From NCBI RefSeq assembly GCF_036014115.1, contig NZ_CP107913.1, positions 4,139,001 through 4,203,000 on the forward strand: 64,000 bases of DNA. Reading direction: 5' to 3'. Below, in pieces: positions 50,168 to 59,086 of this stretch (position 1 is the stretch's first letter; the number at the start of each line of letters is the position of its first letter). Source of the stretch: Streptomyces sp. NBC_00448 (GTDB taxonomy: Bacteria; Actinomycetota; Actinomycetes; Streptomycetales; Streptomycetaceae). The notes under the pieces are model-generated. The model was not told the DNA's origin. It ran no database searches and saw nothing but the letters and a program-made list of their open reading frames with translations. The translations under genes were made by a program, and so were the position numbers.

Positions 50168-50947
50168 TCAGCTCCGCTCGCCGTCGGTGAGGTGTCGGCC
50201 GTAGAACTCCTCGATCCGCTCCCAACCGTCGTTCGCCGCAGCGACGTTGTAGTTGGGGCGGTTCACCGCGAAGAAGCCGTGGCCGGCGCCCGGGTAGGTG
50301 TGGAACTCGAATACCTTGTCCGACTCGGTGAGCAGGCGGCCGAGTTCGGCGACCTCGGCCGGGCCGGGGTGGGTGTCCTCATCGCCGAAGAGGCCGAGCA
50401 GCGGCGCCCTCAGGTCGGGGAGCCGGTCCACGAGGCTGGTGACCTTCATCGGGGAGCCCTCGGGCACCAGGCCGATGACGAAGGCGCCGTAGCAGTCCAC
50501 CACCGCGTCCATGTCCGTGGCGCAGCCGGCGAGCACGGCCTGGCGGCCACCCGAACAGTGCCCGATGACACCGATCTTGCCGTTGGAGGCAGGCAGCGCC
50601 CGCAGATACGCGGCGGCGCCGGCCACGTCGCCGATCAGCCGCTCGTCGGGCACGCCACCCTGCGCACGGGCCACGGCCGCCGCGTCGTCGGGGGCCGCGC
50701 CGGGGGCCTCCCGCGTGTAGAGGTTGGGGCAGACCGCGTCGTAGCCCAACTCGGCGAAGCGACGGACCATCTCCTTCGTCTGCCGGTCGTATCCGGGCAT
50801 GTGGTGGATGACGACGACACCGCCGCGGCGGGCGTCGCCCTCCGGGCGGGCGAGGTACGCCTCGATCGCGTCGCCGCCGTGACCGGCGAGGGTGACGGTG
50901 GTCGCGGTCAACGAGCCGGTGGAAGGTCCGGAGAGGGAATCGCTCAT
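50168..50947 (-). CDS. Dienelactone hydrolase family protein
   Basis: A 259-residue alpha/beta hydrolase of the dienelactone-hydrolase family. The nucleophile is Cys in IGVIGHCSGGRQAVLAGC (about residue 142), as in true dienelactone hydrolases, with acid Asp in FGDEDTHPGP and His in GAGHGFF. Members hydrolyse lactones or related esters in aromatic or xenobiotic breakdown. It leads a two-gene unit with DUF6295 and is divergent from a MarR/MFS operon with a palindrome between, suggesting one phenolic-type inducer controls both sides; that is inference. Confidence 0.93.
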   Translation of the reverse strand: MSDSLSGPSTGSLTATTVTLAGHGGDAIEAYLARPEGDARRGGVVVIHHMPGYDRQTKEMVRRFAELGYDAVCPNLYTREAPGAAPDDAAAVARAQGGVPDERLIGDVAGAAAYLRALPASNGKIGVIGHCSGGRQAVLAGCATDMDAVVDCYGAFVIGLVPEGSPMKVTSLVDRLPDLRAPLLGLFGDEDTHPGPAEVAELGRLLTESDKVFEFHTYPGAGHGFFAVNRPNYNVAAANDGWERIEEFYGRHLTDGERS

Positions 50948-50973
50948 GGGCGTCAGCTATACCATAAGGCTGG

Positions 50974-50990
50974 ACTGATCAGTTTATACT
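50974..50990. promoter_or_regulatory. Palindromic operator candidate
   Basis: ACTGATCAGT (50974-50983), a perfect 10-bp palindrome, followed by TTATACT, so AGT-TTAT-ACT (50981-50990) forms a second overlapping dyad. It lies between the dienelactone hydrolase and marR starts and is the likely MarR site. Confidence 0.7.
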
Positions 50991-50997
50991 GAAGATC

Positions 50998-51552
50998 ATG
51001 TCATCAACCGGCGGTCCTCCGACCGCGACCCCAGCGCAGGAGCCGCCGCCGGACCCGCCGCCGCACACGGCATCGGCCCTGGCGTCCGCTCAGGGTCCGG
51101 ACCCCGCCCCCGCCGAGGCACCGCCCACCGGCCCGGCCCGTATCGCCACGGACCTGCGGGCCGCGCTCGGCCCGCTGACCCGGCGGCTGCGCACCGTCAA
51201 GCCGGACGGCGAACTGACCTTGTCCCAGACCTCGGCTCTGGTGCTGCTGGACCGGGACGGCCCGGCCACCGCGTCGGAGCTGGCCGCGCGCGAGGGGATC
51301 AGGCCGCAGTCGATGTGCACGATCGTCGGGGTGCTGGCCGAACGCGGCCTGGTCTCCCGCGCGCAGGACCCGCACGACGGCCGCCGGATCGTCGTATCGC
51401 TCACCGACAGCGGCCGCGACGGCCTGCACGGCGCCCGCCGCGAACGGGCCCGCCGGCTCACCCTCGCCATCGGCGAGGAGCTGAGCCCGCGCGAGCAGGA
51501 GCAGCTGGCGGCCGCGATCCCACTGCTGGAGAGGATCACCCGACGTGTCTGA
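50998..51552 (+). CDS. MarR-family regulator
   Basis: A 184-residue MarR protein. The first 45 residues are a Pro/Ala-rich tail. The winged helix (about 75-140) reads ATASELAAREGIRPQSMCTIVGVLAERGLVSRAQDPHDGRRIVVSLTDSG. ATG 50998 lies just after the palindromic operator. Its stop overlaps the start of the MFS gene, the typical marR-pump operon. It likely represses itself, the pump and the divergent hydrolase operon until a ligand binds. Confidence 0.92.
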   Translation: MSSTGGPPTATPAQEPPPDPPPHTASALASAQGPDPAPAEAPPTGPARIATDLRAALGPLTRRLRTVKPDGELTLSQTSALVLLDRDGPATASELAAREGIRPQSMCTIVGVLAERGLVSRAQDPHDGRRIVVSLTDSGRDGLHGARRERARRLTLAIGEELSPREQEQLAAAIPLLERITRRV

Positions 51553-53392
51553 GCAGCCGCCGTCCGGCAGTTCCCACGGGGGACCCGGCCGAGGTCCGGG
51601 CGACGGTGCGGGAGGCGGAGCCGGCGATGGCGGGAGCGGCGGCGGTCGGGGCAGCGGCGGGGGCGGCCGTCCCCGCGGTCCCGGCGGCAGGACGGCCGCC
51701 ACCGTCACCGCCGATCCGTCCGGCCCCATGGGTGAACGCCCCGACCGCTACAAGTGGGTGGCGCTGTCCAACACCAGCCTCGGAATGTTCATGGCGACGG
51801 TGGACGCGTCGATCGTCATCATCTCGATGCCCGCGATCTTCCGCGGCATCCACCTCGACCCGTTCGCAGCCGGGAACATCATCTACCTGCTGTGGATGAT
51901 CATGGGCTACCTGCTGGTCACCGCGGTGCTCGTGGTGAGCCTCGGGCGGCTGGGCGACATCGTCGGCCGGGTGAAGATCTACAACCTCGGCTTCGTCATC
52001 TTCACGCTCGCCTCCATCGCGCTCTCCTTCGACCCGGCGCACGGCACGAACGGCGCGCTGTGGCTGATCTGCTGGCGGATCGTCCAGGCGCTGGGCGGCT
52101 CGATGCTGATGGCCAACTCCGCGGCGATCCTCACCGACGCTTTCCCGGCCCGCCAGCGCGGCATGGCCCTCGGCATCAACCAGATCTCGGCCCTGTCCGG
52201 GCAGTTCATCGGACTGGTGCTCGGCGGGCTGCTGTCCGCGTGGGACTGGCGCGCGGTGTTCTGGGTGAACGTCCCCGTCGGCATCTTCGGCACCATCTGG
52301 GCGTACCGCTCGCTGCGGGAGATCTCCGCGCGCAACCCGGCGAAGATCGACTGGTGGGGCAACCTCACCTTCGCGCTGGGCTGCGGGCTGATCCTCGTCT
52401 CCATCACCTACGGCATCCAGCCCTACGGCGGCCACACCATGGGGTGGACCAGCCCCAAGGTGCTCACCGGGCTGATCGGCGGCGCCGTGCTGCTGGTCGT
52501 GTTCGGGCTGATCGAGACCCGGGTGGAGCAGCCGATGTTCGCCCTCCGGCTCTTCCGCAACCGGAGTTTCGCCGCGGGGAACGCCGCCGCGCTGCTCGCC
52601 TCCATCGCTCGCGGCGGGCTCCAGTTCATGCTGATCATCTGGCTGCAGGGCATCTGGTTGCCGCTGCACGGCTACGCCTTCGAGGACGCGCCGCTGTGGG
52701 CGGGCATCTTCCTGCTGCCGCTGACCGCCGGGTTCCTGCTGGCCGGGCCGGTCTCCGGGACGCTCTCCGACCGGTTCGGGGTGCGCTGGTTCACCACCGG
52801 CGGGCTGCTGCTCTTCGGTGCCAGCTTCGTCGGTCTGCTCCTGCTGCCGATCGACTTCCCCTACTGGGCGTTCGCGCTGCTCATCCTGCTCAACGGGATG
52901 GGCTCGGGGATGTTCTCCGCGCCCAACACGTCCGCGATCATGTCGAGCGTGCCGGCCACGCACCGCGGGGCGGCTTCCGGGATGCGGTCCACGTTCCAGA
53001 ACTCGGGGACGTCGCTGTCGATCGGCGTCTTCTTCTCGCTGCTGATCGTCGGGCTCGCGGACCGCCTGCCGAGCACGCTCCAGGCGGGGCTGCGGGCCCA
53101 GGGGGTGCCGGCGGGGGTCGCCCACCACGCGGCGACGCTCCCACCGGTGTCCACGGTGTTCTCGGCGTTCCTCGGGGTGAACCCGGTCGAGACGCTGCTG
53201 AAGCCGTCCGGCACGCTGGCGAAGCTGCCCGCGCACAACCGCGATGTCCTCACCGGGAAGGAGTTCTTCCCGAACCTCATCTCCTCGCCCTTCCACCACG
53301 GCCTGGTCATCGTCTTCGCGACCGCGGCCGGGATGTCCCTGCTCGCGGCCATCGCCTCCGCGCTCCGCGGCACGCCGAGCAGCGCGGAGTAG
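51545..53392 (+). CDS. MFS transporter, DHA2 family
   Basis: A 615-residue, 14-helix drug:proton antiporter. A Gly/Ser-rich N-terminal tail (about 60 residues) is followed by KWVALSNTSLGMFMATVDASIVIISMPAIFRGI, whose VD-SIV motif marks helix 1 of DHA2 pumps; motif A appears in the LGRLGDIVGRVKIY loop. GTG 51545 overlaps the marR stop by eight bases, so it is translated with marR. It exports small hydrophobic compounds; the substrate is unknown. A GC hairpin terminates the operon at 53417-53452. Confidence 0.93.
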   Translation: MSEQPPSGSSHGGPGRGPGDGAGGGAGDGGSGGGRGSGGGGRPRGPGGRTAATVTADPSGPMGERPDRYKWVALSNTSLGMFMATVDASIVIISMPAIFRGIHLDPFAAGNIIYLLWMIMGYLLVTAVLVVSLGRLGDIVGRVKIYNLGFVIFTLASIALSFDPAHGTNGALWLICWRIVQALGGSMLMANSAAILTDAFPARQRGMALGINQISALSGQFIGLVLGGLLSAWDWRAVFWVNVPVGIFGTIWAYRSLREISARNPAKIDWWGNLTFALGCGLILVSITYGIQPYGGHTMGWTSPKVLTGLIGGAVLLVVFGLIETRVEQPMFALRLFRNRSFAAGNAAALLASIARGGLQFMLIIWLQGIWLPLHGYAFEDAPLWAGIFLLPLTAGFLLAGPVSGTLSDRFGVRWFTTGGLLLFGASFVGLLLLPIDFPYWAFALLILLNGMGSGMFSAPNTSAIMSSVPATHRGAASGMRSTFQNSGTSLSIGVFFSLLIVGLADRLPSTLQAGLRAQGVPAGVAHHAATLPPVSTVFSAFLGVNPVETLLKPSGTLAKLPAHNRDVLTGKEFFPNLISSPFHHGLVIVFATAAGMSLLAAIASALRGTPSSAE

Positions 53393-53416
53393 CCGGAGCG
53401 GCGGGGAGCACCCCAC

Positions 53417-53452
53417 GGCGGCGGGCGGCGCCCGACACCCGCGCCCGCCGCC
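53417..53452. terminator. Hairpin between convergent genes
   Basis: GGCGGCGGGC (53417-53426) pairs with GCCCGCCGCC (53443-53452), 16-base loop, between the MFS stop and the sigma-factor stop. Confidence 0.65.
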
Positions 53453-53468
53453 CGGCGCTTGCACGGCC

Positions 53469-54374
53469 CTAGTCCGTAGGGAGGTCCAGTGCGGCCAGGC
53501 GGTCGGGGTCGGCGAGCACGTGGATGTGGGTGATGCGGGAGTTCCGCACGGTGAAGGCGACGAGCGCCCGGGGGAAGCCGCCGGCCACCGTGAGGGTGCC
53601 CGGGGCGCCGTTGACGACGACCGGGCGCGGCGCGGCTCCCGCCCCACGGAACAGCAGTGCCTGGCGGGCGACATCGGCGGCGCCGTGCACCTCCTGGGAG
53701 ACGCCGCGCCCTCCCGCCCCGACGTCCGCGCGCAGCACGACCTCGGGGTCGAGCACGGCGACGAGCCCGTCGAAGTCGCCGTCCCGGGCGGCGGCGAGAA
53801 AGGCGTCCACCACCGCCCGCTGCCGGCCCGGATCGGGATCGGGCGTGGCCTCGGCACCCTGGACGCGCCGCCGGGCCCGGCTGGCGAGTTGGCGCGCGGC
53901 GGCCGAGCTCCGGCCGACGACGGGCGCGATGTCGTCGAACGGCACGGCGAACATGTCGTGCAGCACGAACGCGAGGCGCTCGGCCGGGGCGAGGGTGTCC
54001 AGCACGACGAGCAGTGCCAGACCGACCGAGTCCGCGAGCAGCGCCTCCTGTTCCGGATCGACGTCGTCCGCCGCGCTCACCAGCGGGTCGGGCAGGTGCG
54101 TGTCCAGGGAGTCCTCGCGGCGCGCGGCACGCGAGCGCAGCATGTCGAGGCAGACCCGGGCGGTGACGGTGGTGAGCCAGCCGCCGAGGTTGTCGATGCC
54201 GTCGGGGTCGGTACGGTTCAGCCGCAGCCACGTCTCCTGCACCGCGTCGTCGGCCTCGCTGAAGGAGCCGAGCATGCGGTAGCCGACCGACCGCAGATGG
54301 GAGCGGTACTCCTCGAAGTGGCGGGCCAGCAGGTTCGCGTCGTCGCTGTCATCGCTCGTCGTCAAAGGGTTCAC
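53469..54374 (-). CDS. ECF sigma factor (ECF41/SigJ-like)
   Basis: A 301-residue ECF sigma factor. Region 2 spans about 12-80 (EYRSHLRSVGYRMLGSFSEADDAVQETWLRL), region 4 about 120-185 (LDTLAPAERLAFVLHDMFAVPFDDIAPVVGRSSAAARQLASRARRRV). A SnoaL-like C-terminal extension (about 195-300) with a GGRG segment and a final ADPDRLAALDL marks the ECF41 type, in which this domain regulates activity instead of an anti-sigma factor. ECF41 genes usually neighbour a carboxymuconolactone decarboxylase, oxidoreductase or epimerase gene; none is here. GTG 54374 has AGAGAGG very close upstream. Confidence 0.92.
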   Translation of the reverse strand: MNPLTTSDDSDDANLLARHFEEYRSHLRSVGYRMLGSFSEADDAVQETWLRLNRTDPDGIDNLGGWLTTVTARVCLDMLRSRAARREDSLDTHLPDPLVSAADDVDPEQEALLADSVGLALLVVLDTLAPAERLAFVLHDMFAVPFDDIAPVVGRSSAAARQLASRARRRVQGAEATPDPDPGRQRAVVDAFLAAARDGDFDGLVAVLDPEVVLRADVGAGGRGVSQEVHGAADVARQALLFRGAGAAPRPVVVNGAPGTLTVAGGFPRALVAFTVRNSRITHIHVLADPDRLAALDLPTD

Positions 54375-54548
54375 ACCTCTCTGACGGGACGGGCGGCGCG
54401 GATGTGACCGCCCTGCCCGTCCCCGCCGCCGGCCACCGCTTCCCCGTCCATGCCCGGCATTGTGTCCCCTCCCGGCACCGATCCCGTGGCACGACGGGCC
54501 GCCGGGCACGAACCGGGTCGCCGCCGGGTACGGCCCGGGCCGCCGCGC

Positions 54549-55085
54549 TCAGGCCGAGGCCGCCACGGCCGGCCCCCGGTTCCGCCGGCGCACGGCCGCC
54601 GCCTGCGTGGCGAGCGTGAGCGTACGGGTCAGCGTCATCGCCACCGCCATCAGCAGCAGCGAGTCCGTGAGCGCGTCCACGGTGACCTGGTGGTGGATCA
54701 TCCAGTGCCCCAGCTGCGCGGAGAACCAGTGCTCGGAGCCGTAGGAGAAGGCCGCGCGGGCGCCGATCACGGCGACCCACAGACCCGCGTAGGCGACGCC
54801 GGTACGACTGACCGGCTTTCCGGTGCGGGGGCTGGCATAGACGTGGGTGAGGCCGGCCGCGGCCAGCCCGGCGGCGACCCCGGCGACGACGGCGACCAGC
54901 TCCATGCCGAGGCCGTCCCCGTGGGTGGCGGGCGACGCGAGGAACAGCGGGACGATCGCGCCCGACGTCAACAGCGGCCGCAGGATACGGAAGGCGCCGA
55001 TCTTGCGGTGCGGCCCGAGATCCGCCTCCAGGACGGCGAAGAGGACGGCGGCGTTGATCACCATGGCTTGGGTGAGCGTGGACAT
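54549..55085 (-). CDS. Hypothetical multi-helix membrane protein
   Basis: A 178-residue protein with about four or five membrane helices: TQAMVINAAVLFAVLEADL, RPLLTSGAIVPLFLA, LGMELVAVVAGVAAGLAAAGL, TGVAYAGLWVAVIGARAAF and DALTDSLLLMAVAMTLTRTL. I recognise no family; similar proteins occur in Streptomyces. ATG 55085 is chosen because it begins the helical core; a longer in-frame extension is Arg/Pro-rich and looks non-coding. It lies upstream of the sigma factor on the same strand with a 174-base gap, so they may or may not share a transcript. Confidence 0.8.
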   Translation of the reverse strand: MSTLTQAMVINAAVLFAVLEADLGPHRKIGAFRILRPLLTSGAIVPLFLASPATHGDGLGMELVAVVAGVAAGLAAAGLTHVYASPRTGKPVSRTGVAYAGLWVAVIGARAAFSYGSEHWFSAQLGHWMIHHQVTVDALTDSLLLMAVAMTLTRTLTLATQAAAVRRRNRGPAVAASA

Positions 55086-55433
55086 GAGCGGAGTCCCTGT
55101 CTCGGAGTGCGCGGAGGTGGTTCGGGGTGGCCGGGGACGGTGGACGTGGTTCGGGTTGGTGGCGATGTCGGCCGGCTCGGCCTCGGAGCGCCGGGCGCCG
55201 GGGGGTACCACCCGACCCCCACAGCGTCGGCTCCGCACCGGTACGACCGCGCCGTAGCACGGGGCGATTCCCGGGGTGATCCGCGCCGCCCGCCCGTCAC
55301 CCGGTCACCCCGTGCCTCACCCCTGGACGTCACCCCGCGGCTCACCCCGCGGTGTGACGCCCGCGCCCGGCCGGCTCCGTAACGTCGCTGGTGGCAGGCC
55401 GGACCGGGCCGCCGCTGACCGGAGGAGCTTCCC
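55086..55433. other. Divergent intergenic region
   Basis: About 350 bases between two divergent membrane-protein genes. It contains a direct repeat GTGGTTCGGG (55117 and 55146) and a pair of CACCCCGCGG direct copies (about 55330 and 55342) near the rightward promoter region. No gene seen. Confidence 0.5.
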
Positions 55434-56189
55434 GTGCTCGAGGTACTGGCCGTGATCGCGATCGTGGTCTACGTCATCGGCCGCCAACTGCTCGGCGAGT
55501 CGCTGCGCGGCAAGCGGGTGCTGCTGCTGCCCGCGATCCTGGTGGTGGTCGGGCTGACCCGGCTGGGCGGCGGCGGCCACCATGTGCGCCCGGTGGACGT
55601 GGCGTGCCTGGTCGCCAGTGGCGTGATCGCGGCGGCGATCGGCGCCGGGCAGGGCGCGATGATGCGGCTGGAGAACCGCGAAGGCGGCCTGTGGGGGCGG
55701 ATGCCGCCGCGCAGCCTGCTGCTGTGGGTCGCCCTGGTCGGCTCCCGGGTGGCCATGACGGTCCTGGCGAGCGCGCTCGGCGCCCATGTGGCCGCCTCGA
55801 CCGCACCGATCGTGCTGATGCTGGGCGTCAACCGGCTCGGCCAGGCCGCGCTCATCACCCGCCGCGCCCTGGCGATGGGCATCCCGTTCGCCCGCGAGAA
55901 GGACGGCTCGGTCTTCCTCTCCGACCAGCTCTCCGGCCTGGGCGCCCGCCTCACCGGCCAGAACGGGCAGGGCGGGCAGAGCGGCCAGGGCGGTCACCCT
56001 CACCCCGGCCGCGACGGCGCCGGCGACGGCCGGTACGACACGTACGACGCTTACGGCCGGGACGACCGCTACCGCCGCCGGGACACCTACGACCGGGATG
56101 ACCGGTACGACGCGTATGACACGTACGACCGGGGCGACGCCGCCCGCCGTGACCGTACCGACCGCCGGGCCTCGCGGCGGTACCGGTGA
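55434..56189 (+). CDS. CcdC/DUF1453-like membrane protein with Asp/Arg/Tyr tail
   Basis: A 251-residue protein. The first 180 residues carry four or five membrane helices, with VIAIVVYVIGRQL, LLPAILVVVGLTRL, VACLVASGVIAAAIG, SLLLWVALVGSRVAM, consistent with a DUF1453-type family. The C-terminal 70 residues are a low-complexity cytoplasmic tail of repeated D/R/Y units (RYDTYDAYGRDDRYR and similar). GTG 55434 follows GGAGGAG. Its stop overlaps the histidine kinase start at GTGA, so it is the first gene of a three-gene signalling operon and may be a sensory partner of the kinase. Confidence 0.85.
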   Translation: MLEVLAVIAIVVYVIGRQLLGESLRGKRVLLLPAILVVVGLTRLGGGGHHVRPVDVACLVASGVIAAAIGAGQGAMMRLENREGGLWGRMPPRSLLLWVALVGSRVAMTVLASALGAHVAASTAPIVLMLGVNRLGQAALITRRALAMGIPFAREKDGSVFLSDQLSGLGARLTGQNGQGGQSGQGGHPHPGRDGAGDGRYDTYDAYGRDDRYRRRDTYDRDDRYDAYDTYDRGDAARRDRTDRRASRRYR

Positions 56190-57529
56190 CATCGACGCCC
56201 GCGGTCGCGCGCGGGAGCCGTACGGCGCTCCGCGGGCCGGGGGCCACCGGCCGGACGCGCGGCTCGGGCTCCGAGCACGACCAGGGCTATCGTGCCGGGG
56301 TGCTGACTTCCGTGTCCTGGCTGATCCGGGCGGTCGCCTACGCCCTGTTCGGGACCGACCTGTTCAGCCACCGCGCGTACGGTCCGGTGGAACATCCGGC
56401 GGTCGCGATCGCGTACGGCCTGTCCGGGGTGCTGCTCGTGCTGTGGGCGCTGCTGAACGTCGGCGACGGCGGCACCTCGGCGCAGCGGACGACCGTGCTG
56501 GCGCTGCTCGCGTCGATCTCCGGCGCGGTGGCGGTGCAGCCGGGCGCGACCACGCTCGTGGGCGTGGGCTTCATCGCCACGATCGACGCGGGCACCGGTA
56601 TCCGGCGGGCCGAGGGCTGGTGCGTGTTCGGCGCGGGGGCGCTGGCCGCGGAGGTGGGTCTGCTGTTCAGCAGCGCGGACCCGAAGGCCGCGCAGGGCGT
56701 CCCCCTGCTGTTCGCCTTCGCCCTGCTGGCGGGCTTCAACCGCCGCTCCTACCGGGTCCAGGCCGAGCAGAGCAAGGCGCTGCTCGACCAGGCGGAGCGG
56801 CTGCGCTCCGAGCAGCGCCGGGTCGCCGTGCTCGACGAGCGCACCCGGATCGCCCGCGAGATCCACGACGTGCTCGCCCACTCGCTCGGCGCCCTCGGCA
56901 TCCAGATCCAGGCCGCCCGCGCCCTGCTGACCGACCACCAGGACACCGACCGGGCGATCGACGTGCTCACCACCGCGCAGCGGATGGCCTCGGACGGGCT
57001 GTCCGAGACCCGCCGCGCGGTGCACGCCCTGCGCACCGACACCCCGCCGCTCGCCGAGGAACTGGCGCGGATGGCGGCCACCCACGAGCAACGGCACGGG
57101 AGTACGGTGACGCTGACCGTGGTCGGCGGCGCGAAGCCGCTGCCCCCGGACCAGGCACTGGCCCTGGTGCGCACCGCACAGGAGTCGCTGACCAACGCCG
57201 CCAAGCACGCGCCGCACCGGCCCGTGACCGTCGATCTGCGCTACGGGGACCAGGACGTGACACTGACCCTCACCAATCCGCTCGGCCGCGGCACCCCGCC
57301 GCCCGCCGAGCCGCTGCCGGACACACCGGACGGGCCGGACACACCGGACGCGCCGGGCGCTTCCCCGGCCGGGCGGGCCACCGGTTTCGCCACCGTCGAC
57401 GGCGGCTACGGCCTGACCGGGATGCGCGAGCGGCTGCTGCTGCTCGGCGGCACCCTCGACGCGGGTCCGGCGGAAGGTCGCTGGAACGTGACCGCGCGCG
57501 TGCCGAGGAACGGGCGGGCAGCGGCGTGA
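56186..57529 (+). CDS. NarL-type sensor histidine kinase
   Basis: A 447-residue membrane histidine kinase. The N-terminal domain has about five membrane helices (45-190). The dimerisation/phosphoacceptor helix reads RTRIAREIHDVLAHSLGALGIQIQ with His about 227, the HisKA_3 type. The catalytic domain has the N-box ESLTNAAKHA and a G-box GGYGLTGMRERL; a Pro/Asp-rich insert lies between them. It phosphorylates the response regulator whose gene overlaps its stop at GTGA. The cue is unknown; the membrane protein upstream may take part in sensing. Confidence 0.94.
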   Translation: MTSTPAVARGSRTALRGPGATGRTRGSGSEHDQGYRAGVLTSVSWLIRAVAYALFGTDLFSHRAYGPVEHPAVAIAYGLSGVLLVLWALLNVGDGGTSAQRTTVLALLASISGAVAVQPGATTLVGVGFIATIDAGTGIRRAEGWCVFGAGALAAEVGLLFSSADPKAAQGVPLLFAFALLAGFNRRSYRVQAEQSKALLDQAERLRSEQRRVAVLDERTRIAREIHDVLAHSLGALGIQIQAARALLTDHQDTDRAIDVLTTAQRMASDGLSETRRAVHALRTDTPPLAEELARMAATHEQRHGSTVTLTVVGGAKPLPPDQALALVRTAQESLTNAAKHAPHRPVTVDLRYGDQDVTLTLTNPLGRGTPPPAEPLPDTPDGPDTPDAPGASPAGRATGFATVDGGYGLTGMRERLLLLGGTLDAGPAEGRWNVTARVPRNGRAAA

Positions 57530-58266
57530 ACCCCACTCCCCCGGCGACCGGAGAACCCGCCCTGCGGGTGGTGATCGCGGACGACCAGGCCGCCGTGCGC
57601 GAAGGGCTGGTGCTGTTGCTGGACCTGCTGCCGGGTATCGACGTGGTCGGCTCGGCGGCCGACGGCAGGCAGGCGCTGGCGGTGGTCGCCGAACAGCAGC
57701 CGGACGCGATCCTGTTGGACCTGCACATGCCGGTGATGGACGGCATCGAGACCACCCGCCGGCTCACCGCCGAACACCCGGACGTGGCCATCGTGGTGCT
57801 CACCACCTACGCGGACGACCGGTCGGTGCTGGAGACGCTCCGGGCGGGCGCGCGCAGCTATCTCACCAAGGACGCGGACCGGCTGCACATCGCGCAGACG
57901 CTGCGCAGCGCCACCGCCGGGCTGACGGTGCTGCACCCGCAGGTGCAGGCCACGCTGCTGGCCGCCGCCGAACCCGACCGGGGGACGCACGCCGGCGCCA
58001 GGGGGACGTTCGGTGACCCGGCGGGTTCCGGCCCGAACTCCGTTGCCGAGCCGGCCCCTCGCCCCGAACTCCCGGACGGGCTGACCCGGCGTGAGGCCGA
58101 GATCCTGGCGCTGATCGCCCGCGGCCGGAACAACGCCGAGATCGCCGGCGAACTCTTCCTCAGCGGCAACACCATCAAGACCCACATCAACCGGATCTTC
58201 GCCAAGACCGGCTCCCGCGACCGCGCCGCCGCCACCCGCTACGCCCAGCGGCACGGCCTGGACTGA
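57526..58266 (+). CDS. NarL/LuxR-type response regulator
   Basis: A 246-residue response regulator. The receiver (about 12-130) has acidic pair VVIADDQAAVREG, phosphoacceptor Asp about 65 in ILLDLHMPVMDGIET, Thr in LTTYADD and Lys in YLTKDAD. A Pro/Gly-rich linker (about 150-180) leads to a LuxR HTH (about 182-244): LTRREAEILALIARGRNNAEIAGELFLSGNTIKTHINRIFAK. It is encoded with the upstream kinase, overlapping by four bases. The targets may include this operon. Confidence 0.95.
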   Translation: MNPTPPATGEPALRVVIADDQAAVREGLVLLLDLLPGIDVVGSAADGRQALAVVAEQQPDAILLDLHMPVMDGIETTRRLTAEHPDVAIVVLTTYADDRSVLETLRAGARSYLTKDADRLHIAQTLRSATAGLTVLHPQVQATLLAAAEPDRGTHAGARGTFGDPAGSGPNSVAEPAPRPELPDGLTRREAEILALIARGRNNAEIAGELFLSGNTIKTHINRIFAKTGSRDRAAATRYAQRHGLD

Positions 58267-58458
58267 CCGTCTGAACGGACCGCCCGGCCTGGCCGCCCGC
58301 GGCCCGACACCCCTGCCCCGCCTGCCTACTTGACGGCTTTTCCGGCTGCCGCCTCGCCGTGGACACACACGTGGGCGGCCCCTCCGGTGACGGAGAGGTC
58401 GCCCGCGCTTCTCTTCGTGCTCTGGTACTTCCCTGGTGCCCGGTAAAGCGTCAGTCCG

Positions 58459-58923
58459 TCACCGACGGACCCTCCGCTTCATCAGGCCCAGGCCCATCGT
58501 GGCCAGCCCAAGCAGGATGGCAACACCACCGACAATCGCGTTGTTCACGATCGCCTTGTGGATGTCGGCATGGCCCGACACCGCCCAAGGAGCCGCTATC
58601 GTCCATGCGCCGATCGCAATCGCGACCCAGCCGAGTCCGTGGGTCCGCTCCAAGACGGAGCCGAACCCCATGGCCAGCACGGCCAGCGCGATACCCACCA
58701 CCAGGTTGGTGACCCGCAGGCTGGTGAGGCCGGTGAAGCCCACCACCCAAGGCGAGATGGCCAGGTACAGACCGGTGAGGAGGCACAGACCCTCGATCAG
58801 GCCGGCCATCGGCTTATCCGACACCGCGGCATACCGGTCCCTCAGGGACATGATGTCCGGGTGTTCCTCGATGGTGGAGCGCGTCGACGGAGAAGTCGGC
58901 GAATGGCTCGAATCGGTGGCCAT
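58459..58923 (-). CDS. SPW-repeat membrane protein
   Basis: A 154-residue membrane protein with two copies of the SPW repeat: LYLAISPWVVGFTGL and, in the second half, GAWTIAAPWAVSG. About four helices follow a 50-residue polar N-terminus with SMSLRDRYAAVS. SPW proteins are small membrane proteins of unknown function, frequent in actinobacteria and often stress-induced. ATG 58923 is preceded by a strong GGGAGGTGG. It converges on the response regulator gene. Confidence 0.9.
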   Translation of the reverse strand: MATDSSHSPTSPSTRSTIEEHPDIMSLRDRYAAVSDKPMAGLIEGLCLLTGLYLAISPWVVGFTGLTSLRVTNLVVGIALAVLAMGFGSVLERTHGLGWVAIAIGAWTIAAPWAVSGHADIHKAIVNNAIVGGVAILLGLATMGLGLMKRRVRR

Positions 58924-59086
58924 GTAAGCCACCTCCCTTTCGCAAGAGCAGTCGCTTCTGACGCCGGATGTCCTTCGGTTCTCCATTCCGAAGCTGCCGC
59001 ATCCTTACTCAGAGTAAAACTCCTGGCAGCCTTATGGCCACCCGACGCCGGGACGGTTTGCCCGCATTGGCGGTTCTTTCGTCCCT

